Positions 9,610 through 21,858 of a stretch of 64,000 bases of DNA are shown one piece after another. The notes under the pieces were generated by a model, which was not told where the DNA came from, searched no databases, and worked only from the letters and a program-made list of their open reading frames with translations. The DNA comes from Aedes albopictus (lineage: Eukaryota; Arthropoda; Insecta; Diptera; Culicidae): contig NC_085138.1 in NCBI RefSeq assembly GCF_035046485.1, positions 25,204,800 through 25,268,799 of the forward strand, given 5' to 3'. Position 1 is the stretch's first letter; each line of letters starts with the position of its first letter. The position numbers were made by a program, and so were the translations under genes.

Positions 9610-9935
9610 TTCGGAAATTTTTACCGAAAACTCAACTGCTGAACGTTCGGTAACGGGTTTTTATCAAACTTCTGTGAAAAATTACCAAATTTTGGGTAAA
9701 CGTTTTGGGTAAATATTACCGAAGTTCGTCAAAAAATAACCGAACGTTCGGTAAACTCTACAGAATCATCGGTAATATTTACCGAACGTTCAGTAAAAAA
9801 TAGCCGAACTTCGGTAAAACTGTGCTGAACTTCGGTAATCCGAACTTTTACCGAAAATAGAACAGCCGAACAAGTGACCCTAAAATTAGTGTGTAACGGT
9901 CGAAATTTCGGTAAAATTTACCGAAGTCGCTGAAT
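9610..9935. repeat. palindrome-motif element built on TTACCGAACGTTCGGTAA, copy 1
   Basis: Repeated variants of the perfect palindrome core CCGAACGTTCGG and of CGAACTTCGGTAA occur throughout, ending with CCGAACTTTTACCGAAAATA and AACAGCCGAACAAGT. The reverse complement of this end begins the related element at 21057. Confidence 0.6.
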
Positions 9936-9946
9936 TTTTCTAAGTT

Positions 9947-10590
9947 CTAACTTGAAAATGGTCAAATTTATTGCAGTATTCGGAAGATTATTGAATTGTC
10001 TATCAAATGACATCTTTGAATCGATTGGTTTAGTCAAATAACTAAGTTTTCTAGAGCAAATAGCTCAAAAGTAGAGTGTTTTAATTTGTTTTGTTAATTA
10101 TCTTTGAAAAATACGTAATAAATTGAAATTCTTTCTTAGGCAAAGTTGTGGCCCTTGTTCTACTCTACAATTCGTTCTTTGACACCAAACTTCTAACTCT
10201 TATCGTTTTTTGCAATTTCGATTTGAAAGTGCGTCAGCTCCAGCGGCACAGTGCACAAAAAAAGTGTTTACTTGTACAGTTGCAAATTTATGTTCTGCAA
10301 ATCGCAAGAAAACGATAAGAGGTAGAATTTTCATGTCAAAGAACGAATTGTTGAGTGGAACAGGGGCCACAACTTTGCCTAAGAAAGAATTTTAATTTAT
10401 TACGCAAGATAATTGACAAAAACAAATTGAAATACACTACTTTTGAGCTATTTGCTCTAGAAAACTTAGTTATTTAACTAAACCAATCGATTCAAAGATG
10501 CCATTTGATAGACAATTCAATAATCTTTCGAATAAGGGTCAAAGAACTGCAATAACTTTGTGACAATTTTCAAGTTATACCCAGTTAAGA
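9947..10590. mobile_element. long foldback (MITE-like) element
   Basis: Left arm 9947 to about 10250 and right arm about 10310-10588 are inverted copies; for example GATTATTGAATTGTCTATCA near 9986 matches TGATAGACAATTCAATAATC near 10510. The loop is near 10280. No transposase ORF. Confidence 0.75.
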
Positions 10591-10731
10591 CAATAATAGG
10601 CAAAAACAAGGCACGTTCAATAACTACGCAACGGTTGATATTTGACCATAAGCATAGAACATTTTTTTCACCATATATGGTCCTCTATCACCCTTTAAAA
10701 AGTTTGCACTCAGGAACCTAACACCCTGTAT

Positions 10732-12850
10732 AATCTAGGGTCAACTAAATCAGGTTTCTTGGGAAATCTCTCCCAGTCTAAGTGAACCTTTCTCGGGGTT
10801 CTGGAGGAATCCTTCTTATGGTCTAGAGAGTCAGAGACGAACCAGCCATGCTGAAAGTCTCTTAAATAAAGACAAATCAATCAATCAATCTATAGAGTCC
10901 CTTTCAGGGTTCTAGCACATTCTTCTCAGGATTCGAGGTCACTCCATCTCTGGGTTCTAAACATTTTTTTTTTGAGAATCCCTCTCAGGATTCTAGATGA
11001 ATTTCTCTGAATAATGTGGAAGATACCCTCTTAGGATCCCTCTCAGGGTTCTGGGGCAATCTCTTTCAGGATTCTAATGGGATGTCTTACTGTAGGAGAA
11101 TTTCTCGCAGGATTCTAGGAGAATTCCACTCAGGATTCTGGATGAATCCGCTAGGAATATCTGGGGATATCCGTCTAAGTATTGTGGGAGAATCCCGAGG
11201 AAAAATTTCTCTCCGGATTCTGAGGCAATCCATCACAGGATACTGAGACAATCTATCACATAATTCAGGGAGAATCCATCTCGTAAATCTGAGGAAATCC
11301 TTCAGGATTCTGGAAGAATTCCTCCAAAGATTCTGAGAGAATCCATCTCAGAAAACTGGAGTTATCTCTCCCAGGATTCTAGTGAAATCCCTAATACAGT
11401 TCAGGGAGAATTCCTATTGGAAGAGTCTTTCTCTCTCTGTTCTGGGATAACGTCTGTCAGGATAATTTTCAGCACTTTGCAGGAATCTCTCACAAAATTT
11501 TAGAGCAAGCCTCAGAATTATGTAAGAGTCCCTTTAAAAGTCTGGAGGAATTTCTGGAATAATTTCTCAGCAGTATTATATGGGAATACCTATCAGAATT
11601 CTAGGGAATCTCACGATTCACGATTTTGGGGTATTCCCTTCCAGACTTCCCTACCAAGGGTGAAATCTCTTTCAGAGGATTCTAGGAAATTTCTGGATCA
11701 TCTGGGTTGATTCCTCTAAGGATTCTGGAAGACCCTCACTTAGGATCCCACTCGGAATTCTGAGGAAAACTTTCTCAGCATTCTCAGGAACTCCTCTCAG
11801 ACTTCTTGGAGAATCATTCTGAGAACTGTGGCGAAATTCCTCTCAGAATTCCGGGGGGGGGGGGGGGGGGTTCCCATACAGGATTCTAGTGGCACCCTTC
11901 TCAGGATTCTGCGTAAGATCCTTTCTAAAATTCTGAGGGAATATCACTAAGTATTCTACGGGTACACTTCCTAAGATTCTCTGAAAAGTTGGTTTTCTAC
12001 GGTAATCTCCGTCAGGATTCTGGGGAAATTTCTGTCAAAATTCTGGGGAAGTTGTCTCATGATTCTGCAGAAATTCTTGGGATTTTGGGGCTACATTTTT
12101 CAAGATTCTAGGGTACTCTCTCTCTCAGAACTATTAATTATTGAAGAATCTCTTTCGAGATTCTGGGCAGAATTCTCTAGATAAAATTGGATTTTGGAGA
12201 AACCCTCGCATAGATTTTGTGATTCCTCTTGGGGTTCGCAAGAAATCCTCCCCAGCATTCTGTTTTCTGTATTCTGGAACAGTTGCTCCCAGAAATCCTG
12301 GATTCTGGAAGAATCCCTCTTAGTAATCAGGGAAAATCCTTGGCATGATTATGGGAAGATTCTCTTGAGATTCTGGTGTAATAATTAAAAGTATTCTAAA
12401 GGAATCACTGTCAGAGTTCTAGAACAATCCCTTCCAGGAGTTAAGGGAAATTCTTTCAAAGATTCTGGGGGAGTGTCTTTCAGGAATCTGAGGAAATTTT
12501 TCTGTTTTATTTGAGAATACCTCTCAGAGTTCCAGAGAATCCTTCTCAGGATGCTGGGGAAGTTCATTCTAGAAGTTTTTGTAATCCCTTCCAGGGAAAA
12601 TCCTCTCAAGAATCTGGAAGAATCCCTCTTATGATGCCTCTCAGGATTCTGGGGGAATCACTCGTAGAATTCTGGGGAATACCTTTCGAGATTCTGGTAG
12701 AGTTATTGTCAGCATTCTAAAAAAATCCACCCAGGACGTTAGGGAAATTCTGGGAAAATACTTGAAAGGATTTCGGAGGAATTCTTCTCAGGATTCTGGG
12801 GGAATCCTATCTCCCAGAATTCTGTGAGAGTATAGGGAATGTGTTCCATC
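10732..12850. repeat. degenerate 23-24-bp minisatellite field
   Basis: Loose repeats of the type GATTCTGGGGGAATCCCTCT-CAG over 2.1 kb, with a poly-G run at about 11857-11870. Units differ greatly in sequence and length. All ORFs in it are fortuitous. A small retroposon sits inside at 10832-10890. Confidence 0.8.
10832..10890 (+). mobile_element. tiny hairpin retroposon, copy 1
   Basis: Begins AGAGACGAACCAGCC and continues GCTGAAAGTCTC, so GAGAC/GTCTC and CAGCC/G-CTG can pair as a hairpin. Then AATAAAGACAAA and a (TCAA)n-type tail. The flanks TAGAGAGTC (left) and TATAGAGTC (right) look like a 9-bp target duplication with one mismatch. Second copy at 47231-47284. Confidence 0.65.
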
Positions 12851-13041
12851 AGTAATCTCACGCTCCCATATTCATCCTATTCGAAAACAAGCGATTACGG
12901 CACCGATTGATTCCGTTCTTTTTGTTTTCATGCGTGTTCACACCTAACAAAAAATACAAAAATAAGAAACAAAATAAACAACGCTTCAATCCTTTGTTTT
13001 TCGTAGGATGAAAATGGGAGTCACATGCTTAATAAGGGAAT

Positions 13042-13275
13042 CAGTACCCTATGTACTTATGTTCGTTCAAAGCCGTCGCTAGAACCAGAAACGAATTGAA
13101 ACAAAAAAATGTTTCCCTTCCTTCTTATTTTCACAGCACAGTGTTAATCTTTCAAATAACGCCTACAAGTTATGCAATCTAGCGAACTGTGCCGCATTAT
13201 CTTCAGCACCCACAATTCTATTACCTTACGCCTGGCAATCACGCACTAATGTATGAACCCTCTGTCAACCATATC
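13042..13275 (+). repeat. dispersed SINE-like repeat, copy 2
   Basis: Shares with 8370-8625 the order GTACTTATGTTCGTTCAAAG, CGCTAGAACCAGAAACGAAT, GTGCCGCATTATCTTCAGCA and CTTACGCCTGGCAATCAC. 5' truncated relative to copy 1. Confidence 0.65.
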
Positions 13276-13873
13276 GCACCAATAAACCTGAATAATCCTA
13301 ATAAAATACATGATAACTTTTTGGAGATGAACCAGCCTCGGGCTAAAAATATCCCTAATAAATCTAATAATAATTATAACATGATAACTCTCGAAGGAAA
13401 TTCTACAAAAAGTCTTGGAATACTTTTTGAAAAAGAAAGCTTAGAACTTGTGTAACTTCTGGAAGAATGCGTAGAATATGGGGCTATCGTTAAGGAAAGT
13501 TTTGTTGTTCCACGCCGACGCCGATTGAGGTATCGGCGGGACGCCATACGCCGCTGTTTGTCTAGCCGCCGGTTTTCATTTTTCGAGCCGGTGATCCTTG
13601 TACAAATAAAATTAATTTTACATAAAGTTGAAATAAAAAATTCTCACGATCACTATCCAAAGAGTTTCTCAACATCGATTTTCTGATCTGTAAATCCTAG
13701 AGGCATCCCTAATGAATTGTCTGCAGGATCCTTCTGGAAGCATAATTGAATCCTTCTTCAGGCATCTCTGACTTCTTGGGAAATATGAATGATGAATGAA
13801 TCTATTGAAAAACAACAGGGAAAACACCAGAAGTTGCTTCAGAAATTCTTTCAGAAGGATTTAGGGATGCCTC
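13276..13873. other. intergenic; no gene recognised
   Basis: AT-rich with a short GC-rich piece (about 13508-13570) of alternating CGCCG words. Short ORFs here lack support. Confidence 0.4.
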
Positions 13874-13881
13874 CTAGAGAT

Positions 13882-14284
13882 CAAGGTTGCAACCATTCAT
13901 TTGCAAAGATTTACATTCATTTGCTATTATATCAGTTCAGAAGCATGCTATCGAAAAACAATGTTTAGATGAATTTAACCTTGTAATTTTATCTGAAAGT
14001 TTGCCGAATAACATTGGGGTCGCAAACGTATACCAAAGTCGTGAGCGAGCTGTGAAGGCAACTCTCCACGCGGTGAATGTAAATTACATTCACGCTGTGG
14101 AAAGTTGCCTTCACAGCTCGCTCACGACTTTGGTATGCGTGTGCGACCCCAATGTTATTCGGCAAACTTTCAGATAAAACTACAAGGTTAAATTCATCCA
14201 TAGATTGTTTTTCGAAAGCATGCTTCTGAACTGAGATAATAACAAATGAATGTAAATCTTTGCAAATGAATGGTCGCAACCTTG
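13882..14284. mobile_element. 403-bp hAT-type foldback MITE, copy 1
   Basis: Near-perfect palindrome. It starts CAAGGTTGCAACCATTCATT and ends with the inverted version of that sequence. The flanks are an exact 8-bp duplication, CTAGAGAT at 13874-13881 and 14285-14292. An 8-bp duplication is the hAT superfamily hallmark. The two half-length ORFs on opposite strands are products of the palindrome. Confidence 0.9.
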
Positions 14285-14292
14285 CTAGAGAT

Positions 14293-15588
14293 ACACCAGA
14301 GAATCATCTAGAAGATCCTTCAAAAATTCCCATAGGAAGTCCTTAGGAGATTAATCTGAGAGTTCCTTCAGAATCAGGGATTCCTTCTGAAGCTTCTTCA
14401 GGAATTCCCACAGGAGTTTGTATAGGAACTAGTCCAAGAGTTTCCTCAGAGATTCCTCCAGGATATCCTTCAGAAATTCCTCTAGAATTCCAAGAAGGGA
14501 TTTCTCCTGACATTCTATAAGGATTTACTCAAAGAGATCCTTCAGACATCACTCCAGGAGTTTCATCAAGGGTTCCTGCATGAATTCCTTCTAGCAACCC
14601 TCCTGGAATTGATTCAAGAATCCATTATTATTATTATTATTTATTTTTTAACTAAAAATTTTGAAAGAGGGAAAAGCCCCTTTGAGTGATTTCCGCAACA
14701 ATATTCAAGAATCCATTTTGAAATTCCTTCAGGGATTCCCCTTAGAATTACTTCGGGATGCTTCATTCTTTCAGGAGTTTCTTGAGGGATCCTTTCAGGC
14801 GTTCTTCCAGGGATTGCTCCAGCAGTTTCTTCGGTGATTTCACCAGGAGTTCGTTCAGGGATCTACCTAATAGCTTCAGGAGGAATGCCTCCAGCTGTTT
14901 ATTAGGAACTCTTTCAGAAGTTTCATAAGCTATTTCAACAGAAGTTGGCTCCTGGAGATCCATCAAGAATTTCGTAAGAAGTTTTTTCAAAAATTCCTGC
15001 AAGAGGCCTTGAGAAATTAGTCTAGGAACTTCTGCAAGGATGGATTCTGAAGTTCCTTTATTAATTCCTACAGGAGTTCTTACATAAATTAGTCCAGGAG
15101 TTCCATCAGATTCCTCCAGGAGTTTCCGGGATTCTTGCAGATGTTTCTTCAGAGATTTCTCCTGAATTTCTTAAGGAATTCCTACGGAAGTTCCTTCAGA
15201 AATCTCTCCAGGAGTTCCTTCAGAGAATCTTATATGACGATCCAAGGATTCTTTCAGAAGAATTCAGGTATTCCCCCAGAAGTTTATTCAGAGATTCCTA
15301 TGTGAGAGTTTCCTCTAAGATTTCTTCAGGTATCCTCAGGGGATTCCTCGTGAAGTTCCTTTAGGGATTCTTCCAGTAGCTCTACTGGGGCTCTTTCAGA
15401 TTGTAGATTGATATTGAGATTTTTCAAGGAGGACTCATGGATGCCTCTATGAGTTACATCAGAGACTTCTCCAAATGCTTATTCAGTAATTCCTACAGGA
15501 GTTCCTTCAGGGAATCCTGTAATAATTTCCTTAAGATTATAAACAGGCATACCTCCTGGATATTTTTGAGGGATCCTTCGTGGAGTTT
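14293..15588. repeat. degenerate 24-bp minisatellite field (TTCCTCCAGGAATTCCTTCA type)
   Basis: Imperfect 21-27-bp units around GGAATTCCTNCAGGAGTTCC, running into the assembly gap. Same motif family as 40918-41305, 51960-53400 and 55139-56627 but strongly decayed. An (ATT)n stretch lies at about 14625-14645. Confidence 0.75.
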
Positions 15589-16088
15589 NNNNNNNNNNNN
15601 NNNNNNNNNNNNNNNNNNNNNNNNNNNNNNNNNNNNNNNNNNNNNNNNNNNNNNNNNNNNNNNNNNNNNNNNNNNNNNNNNNNNNNNNNNNNNNNNNNNN
15701 NNNNNNNNNNNNNNNNNNNNNNNNNNNNNNNNNNNNNNNNNNNNNNNNNNNNNNNNNNNNNNNNNNNNNNNNNNNNNNNNNNNNNNNNNNNNNNNNNNNN
15801 NNNNNNNNNNNNNNNNNNNNNNNNNNNNNNNNNNNNNNNNNNNNNNNNNNNNNNNNNNNNNNNNNNNNNNNNNNNNNNNNNNNNNNNNNNNNNNNNNNNN
15901 NNNNNNNNNNNNNNNNNNNNNNNNNNNNNNNNNNNNNNNNNNNNNNNNNNNNNNNNNNNNNNNNNNNNNNNNNNNNNNNNNNNNNNNNNNNNNNNNNNNN
16001 NNNNNNNNNNNNNNNNNNNNNNNNNNNNNNNNNNNNNNNNNNNNNNNNNNNNNNNNNNNNNNNNNNNNNNNNNNNNNNNNNNNNNNNN
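15589..16088. other. assembly gap, exactly 500 N
   Basis: A run of 500 N, the conventional length for a gap of unknown size. Frames crossing it are meaningless. Confidence 0.99.
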
Positions 16089-16225
16089 ATGAATATAAAC
16101 TTACGGCAGTGTCGCTGGAAATTGGGTCGACCAAATTTTAAGATGAGAGCGGCAATATAACCTATTTTCTATTAGCTTTCGACTGCTTTTTACCGAACTT
16201 GGCTAAAAAATCTAGGAAAAAACCC
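16089..16225. repeat. fragment of a Tc1-type MITE, inverted relative to 20747-21769
   Basis: ATATAAACTTACGGCAG through TCTATTAGCTTTCGACTG is the reverse complement, with modest divergence, of about 21435-21575. The other end is lost in the N gap. Confidence 0.65.
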
Positions 16226-16757
16226 CAAATTAATCCACCTAGTGGTGATAGTGCCTTTCTCGTCGAATATGTTCTCACGATCTTTTCGTCGACGTAAGTC
16301 AAAGTGTTCCTGAATCCTGATATTTTAAGAACTGCAAGAATTTTATCAAAGCCATCATTGAATTGAAAACTTATAATGGCACACAGTCCGACGTTATGTT
16401 CAACGTATAAGCAGAGCTGAATTATATCAGACTTCTCAGTTGAATGCTTGTGCACCTTCACTAGCACTGGAGACTGATCAATATCAAGACGATAATAACA
16501 AGCTAAGATATAACTTTTTACACAATCACAGATCACTTCGTCTTCGACAAAGTTTTTTCTGCACATTTTAGGCTATATTTTTATGACAATGAATTAACTA
16601 CATCGGCTGTTTTCCTACTCTCCGCATCGACCAATGTGGCGCTAGCTTCTATGCGCGAAAAATCGCTAAAAGTAAATCGCAAAAATATTGTATGGCGAAT
16701 AGCATCTAAGGGCAAATTTATCGAAGTGGAATACATTATTCGAAAAAATATTTGGTA

Positions 16758-16974
16758 CCGTCGTTCGGGGTGACATTGGGCCTAGAGAGTAACATTGGTC
16801 CATTGATCCCACGGATTCAGTGTAAGTCAAAGAATCCGACGGTAGATGCAAAATATCTTATAAATATGTATTCTAGTAGTCTTGCACACAATATGCATTC
16901 CCTTCGTATTCTAAACGTGCGGAATAGTGGCCCAATGTCACCCCACTTTGGCCCAATGACACCCCGCACGACGG
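16758..16974. mobile_element. TA-flanked foldback MITE
   Basis: Terminal inverted repeats CCGTCGTTCGGGGTGACATT and its near-complement at the right (CCCCGCACGACGG end), with TA on both sides (16756-16757, 16975-16976). Non-coding. Confidence 0.7.
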
Positions 16975-17269
16975 TAGTGGTTGTGCACAATGGTGACTAC
17001 TATTAAGCCTACCAAATATTTTTTTCAGTAAAAGCATTCTATTTCAAATAATTCAAGTTTAGATGCTTTTCGCCATACAAAATAAAATGGATTTACTCCT
17101 GCTGATCAACTGTGGGTGTGCGCCAAGCGGGTAGTCCATTGAAAACAAGAACAATAGGTAGTGAGTATAGTGAGACGTATGTTTGTATGTAGATTTAATT
17201 TGTCAAGATTTTGTTCTCTTACGCATTTTTATCGCTTGCATTGATTTTGTTTACTTTCGTAGTTCTGGC

Positions 17270-19740
17270 GAAGCACCAAACGCTGGTTCTGCAACCCTAC
17301 CGGTAGTCTCTAATGTGGTATGAGCCTATCATTCTAGTTAACCGTTCCTCGGGTTATTAATAAAGCCGAGATGTGATGTGTCACATGATACATTTGGTTA
17401 CTTTCTATGCGATACCGGAACAGGTTCCAGAGCTCTACCGGGTCTCTCAAATATAGTCTGAGACTATTTTATTGTTAACGTTCATATGGTTACCTTAAAA
17501 CCATGATTTGATTTATCTCATGCATGGGTATAGATCACTTTTACATTTAACCATTTTCAGTGAGACACTCAGAACTAGTTTCGGGACACTACCGGTTGTC
17601 GAAAATATGGTCTGAGGCTATGTTCTAACGAATCGTGTTAACAAAAAAGCTAATATTTGATGTACTGTCAAACACCGCGTATTCATCACTCTTAAATACG
17701 ACACTTTAATTCATACCCGCTCATTCGACATTTGTCGAATTAAAAAATGATCAAATGCAGCAGTGCAATACTCTGTAAATACTAATGATTCGATATTGTG
17801 CTGTTAGTCACACCAGCAGTGATTCCTCGTGCAGCTGTTATTTCCGGAAGTTCAAATTTGGTGCTTTCCTACATTTGATCCGTTTGGTGATCAACCACAG
17901 TGAACTTCGTAAGCCAGCAATCGTAAAATGAACAAGCTACTAATTCGTACCACCACAGTACCTGTAGGATTTGTATTCAAAAACAAATCCTACAATCTAA
18001 ACAAAAACTAAAATAGAGTTAGTTTACCCAGGTAATTTTTACATTTTACCACTTTCGGTTCACATTTCACCACTTACCGATATTTCCTGATGTGGTCTTA
18101 GACTAGTGTCATGAAAATTGTTAAACAGTCTTCCTGAAAAGTCGAGAATTGATGTACCGCATGCATGGGTGTGGTTCATTTGTGCATTTCGCCAGTTCCG
18201 GCGAAACCGGAACTACCGGTTGTCTAAAATGTGGCCTGAGGCTGTTTTCTTGCTGACCGTTCTTCGCGTTATCGAAGAAGCCGTTATTTTATGTGCTGCG
18301 TGCATGCGTTCAGTTCTGTTCTACATTTGACTACTTCCGGCGGGGCACCTGGAACCGGTTTCGGCACACTATTGGTTTTCCAAAGTATGGTCTATGATTT
18401 TATTTTCTTGTTAACCGTTCATCAGGTTACCTAAAAAGACATTTAATGTGTCGCATTCACGGTTTGGTTTTCCTTTATATTTAACTATTTCTGGTGGGGC
18501 ACCTGTAATCGGTTGCGGAACACTACCAGTTGTCCCAAGTATGGTAACTTTTCTGCCAAATCAAGATACCTAAAAATCCGCGGTTTGATGTGTCGCATGC
18601 ATGGGTTTGGTTCACTTTTATATTTGGCCATTTCCGGCAGGACACCCGGAACCGGTTCCGCATCACTACCGGTTCAGATATGTTTTGAGAAAATTTTTCT
18701 GCTTACTGTTCATCAGGATATCAAAAAAGCCACTATTCGATATGTCGCATACATAGGTTTGGGTATCTTTTATACTTGGCTACCTCCGGCGGGACATCTG
18801 GAACCGGTTCCGGAATATTACCGGTTTCGATATGGTTTGAGAATGTTTTCCTGCTTACTGTTCATCAGGTTATCGAAAAAGACGTGGTTTGATGTGTCGC
18901 ATGCATGGTTTTAGTTCACTTTTATATTTGGCCACTTCCGGCGGGACAGGTTCCGGATCACTACCGGTTCAGATATGTTCTGAGAATATTTTCGTGCTTA
19001 CTGTTCATCAAGATATCAAAAAAGCCACTATTTGAAAGGTCGCATGCATAGGTTTGGGTTTCTTTTATATTTGGCCATCTCCGGTGGGACAGCTGGAACC
19101 GGTTCCGATATGGTCTGAATTTTTTTTCCTGCTTACTGGGGCACGTTCGGTGTAGTACTAGATTTGTAGTAATGAGCTGAATTTTAGTATGGTGAGAAGG
19201 TCAATTCTTCGTTTCTGCAATGAAAATGTGCAAAAAGAGTGGGTATTATGATTTCTAACCTAATTTGATGCTGTTTGAGCAAAACTTTGGATAACTATGT
19301 TGTTTATGTTGCAAGAAATGGAGAAAACATCAATACTGTTGCCCAAAGTTTTGCTCAAACAGCATCAAATTAGGCAAAGAATCATAATACCCACGCTTTT
19401 TGCACCATTTCATTGCAGAAACGGAGAACTGACCTTCTCACTATACAAAAATTCAGCTCATTACTACAGATCTAGTACTTCATCGATCTGTTCTCTTGCC
19501 ATCAGGTTATCGAAAATGCCGCGGTTTGATATGTCGCATGCATGGGTTTAGTTCACTTTTATGTTTGGCCACTTCCGGCGGGACACCCGGAACCGGTTTC
19601 GAGACACTACCGGTTCAGATATGATCTAAGACCATTTTTCTGCTTACCGTTCATCAAGTTAACGAAAATGCCGTTGTTTGGTGTGTCCCATGGATGGGTT
19701 TGTAACGTTTTCATATCTGGCCCCTTCCTGGGGTACCGGT
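17270..19740. repeat. ~150-bp tandem repeat array
   Basis: Units share a CCGGAACCGGTTCCGG block, an ACTACCGGTT block, GTTCATCAGGTTATCGAAAA and GATGTGTCGCATGCATGGGT. Successive CATGCATGG marks fall roughly 140-155 bp apart (for example about 18596, 18748, 18898, 19042). One unit is interrupted by the insertion at 19139-19498. The same unit type occurs in the arms of the 39534-43341 foldback. Confidence 0.75.
19139..19498. mobile_element. foldback MITE inserted in the tandem array
   Basis: Arms at about 19155-19290 and 19340-19481 are inverted copies (AGTACTAGATTTGTAGTAAT against ATTACTACAGATCTAGTACT). It splits a repeat unit that reads continuously elsewhere as GCTTACTGTTCATCAGG, so it inserted after the array formed. 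Confidence 0.7.
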
Positions 19741-20074
19741 CCGGAACACCTAAATGGCCATAACTCCGGAACCGCTGGACCGATCCGAACCATTTTCAAT
19801 AGGAAACAATAGGACCAGATTCCGCGTCGAATGAACCATCGGTCATTAAAATCGGTTGAGGTTTACTGCCTAAAAGTGATGTGAGTTCATTTTGTACACA
19901 CACACATGCGCACACATACACACACAGACATCATCTCAACTCGTCGAGCGTATACGTGACTCGACCCTCCGGGCCTCCTACCAAAAAGTCATTTTTGGAG
20001 TGAACATATAGCCTTTCCAGTACACTTAGTGTACGAGAAAGGCAAAAAGTTATAAAGTTAATTATCTCTTGATG

Positions 20075-20743
20075 TTACACAGCGCAACATTTTTTTGTCT
20101 CAAGAGCAAACTTATGTGTCTCCGAAGGATTTTGGGCCGCTGAATCCGAATCCGGGCTCAGATTTGCTCTAACACGTCACAATTTTGAGCTATACCTCAA
20201 TTTATGGGGCAAAATATGCGATTTTGGGTTTTTTTGACTGCAAGCCATTAAGCAAGGCAATATTTTTTTTAAGTAATCAAAAGGTTAATTGGTCAATTAA
20301 CATCCAAATTAACGACTCATGCAAAATATTTCGTTTTACCTAATCAAATTTGATAGATTTAAGCATTTTATGTTAGTATGGAAACTTGCATGCAACTTCT
20401 GGAGGGTGACTTGTATGGGAAATATCGTACCTAACATAAATCGCTTAAAACTATCAAATTCGATTTGGTAAAACGAAATATTTTGCATGAGTCGTTAATT
20501 TAGATGTTAATTGACCAATTAACCTTTTGATTGCTTAATAAAAATATTTTCTTGCTTAATGGCTTGCAGTCAAAAAAGCCCAAAATCGCATATTTTGCTC
20601 TATAAATTGAGGTATAGCTCAAAATTGTGACGTGTTAGAGCAAATCTGAGCCCGGATTCGGATTCAGCGGCCCAAAATCCTTCGGAGACACATAAGATTG
20701 CTCTTGAGACAGACAAAAGGTTATTTTTTGTTACGCTGTGTTA
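20075..20743. mobile_element. 669-bp foldback element
   Basis: Almost perfect inverted halves: the left begins TTACACAGCGCAAC and the right ends GTTACGCTGTGTTA. Internal pairs such as CTCAAGAGCAAACTTATGTG and its complement confirm full-length arms. The loop is near 20400. No ORF of note. Confidence 0.8.
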
Positions 20744-20746
20744 TCG

Positions 20747-21769
20747 ACCAAAAGTTTGGGGTCACTCCTCAATATGATGTATCAGCCAAAAGTTTGGGGT
20801 CATAAAACATGGAAAAGTGATTTGGTGATATATTCATCATATATAGTTGAATTTTATTTTTTTGGCTCATTTCAAAGATAATTAACTAAATTTACGTTTG
20901 ATTTAATTTGACGTATTCGAGGATTTTTATATGTAAAAATGTTATGTAAAGTTAACACATTTCACCACATTTCGAAAAATGAGCAATTTTACGTTAAGTT
21001 TTAGTATGTAAATTTTAAAAATTTATAGGGTACAATGTCTACACACTTATTTCAGAGTCACTTGTTCGGCTGTTCTATTTTCGGTAAAAGTTCGGATTAC
21101 CGAAGTTCAGCACAGTTTACCGAAGTTCAGCTTTTTTTTACCGAACGTTCGGTAATCATTACCGATGATTCAGTAGAGTTTACCGAACGTTCGGTAATTT
21201 TTTGACGAACTTCGGTAATATGTTGCTGAACATTCGGTAATCGGAACTTTTACCGAAAATAGAACAGCTGAATACGGTACTTTATTTTAAGTGTGTATGC
21301 AGTAAGTGTCATTCATTATGCTTTAAATAAGCCAAGAAGATTAAAATTGAATGAAAGATGACAAAGTTATCAACAAATCACTATTTCCATGTCCCAAAAT
21401 TTTGGCCGATGACATCATGAGTTAATTTACACAATATCTTTTTTTTCTAGTTTTTTTAGCTAAGTTGCGTAAAAATCAGTTGAAAGCTAATAGAAAATGG
21501 GTAATATTAACGTTCTTATCTTTAAATTTTGTCGACCCAATTTCCAGCGACGCTGCCGTAAGTTTATATTCATTTTTTAGAAAATTTGGCAACCTTAGCT
21601 TGGAAGAATTTTTGAAAATTGTTTATTTTAATTATGTTCAAAGTTATTTTGGCTTATTATCTTTTGATTGAGATCTTGGGTTATAAAATCGCACGCAAAT
21701 TGTCGGATATATGGGCATAAAAAAAATATGTTTTTGAGGGGGTGACCCCAAACTTTTGATCGGGAGTGT
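20747..21769. mobile_element. Tc1/mariner-type non-autonomous element
   Basis: Left terminus ACCAAAAGTTTGGGGTCACT and right terminus GTGACCCCAAACTTTTGATC...GGGAGTGTA are inverted repeats of the kind found at Tc1-family ends. There is no transposase. The palindrome-motif element at 21057-21275 is nested within. Confidence 0.65.
21057..21275. repeat. palindrome-motif element built on TTACCGAACGTTCGGTAA, copy 2
   Basis: Begins ACTTGTTCGGCTGTTCTATT and ends with its near-complement AATAGAACAGCTGAAT, so it is a complete foldback. Internally CCGAACGTTCGGTAA is repeated. Reverse-oriented relative of 9610-9935. Confidence 0.7.
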
Positions 21770-21805
21770 ATACAGTGTAATTCGTAGGAACTACCTATCA
21801 ATCCT

Positions 21806-21858
21806 AGCTGAGAAGCAGGCTTTGTCGCAGTGGGGACGTAACGGCAAGAAGAAGACCC
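21806..21858 (+). repeat. SINE 3' tail fragment
   Basis: AGCTGAGAAGCAGGCTTTGT and the following GGGACGTAACGGCAAGAAG match the 3' domain of the SINE at 53558-53842. No tRNA-like head is present. Confidence 0.6.

Larger units (their letters stand above)
16236..20046. mobile_element. composite element with GCCTTTCTCGT termini enclosing a ~150-bp tandem array
   Basis: Left end CACCTAGTGGTGATAGTGCCTTTCTCG (16236 on) and right end ACACTTAGTGTACGAGAAAGGC (to about 20046) form inverted termini. No transposase is visible. It contains a TA-flanked foldback (16758-16974), the tandem array (17270-19740) and a foldback inside that array (19139-19498). A CA-rich tract lies at 19900-19932. The ends are tentative. 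Confidence 0.5.

Noticed and set aside
13887..14279. Mirror-image 96-aa ORFs on opposite strands
   Set aside because: Created by the palindromic MITE; the two translations are near copies of each other.
16162..16566. 134-aa minus-strand ORF
   Set aside because: Lies across a Tc1-type MITE fragment and the end of another element; reads like repeat-derived sequence.
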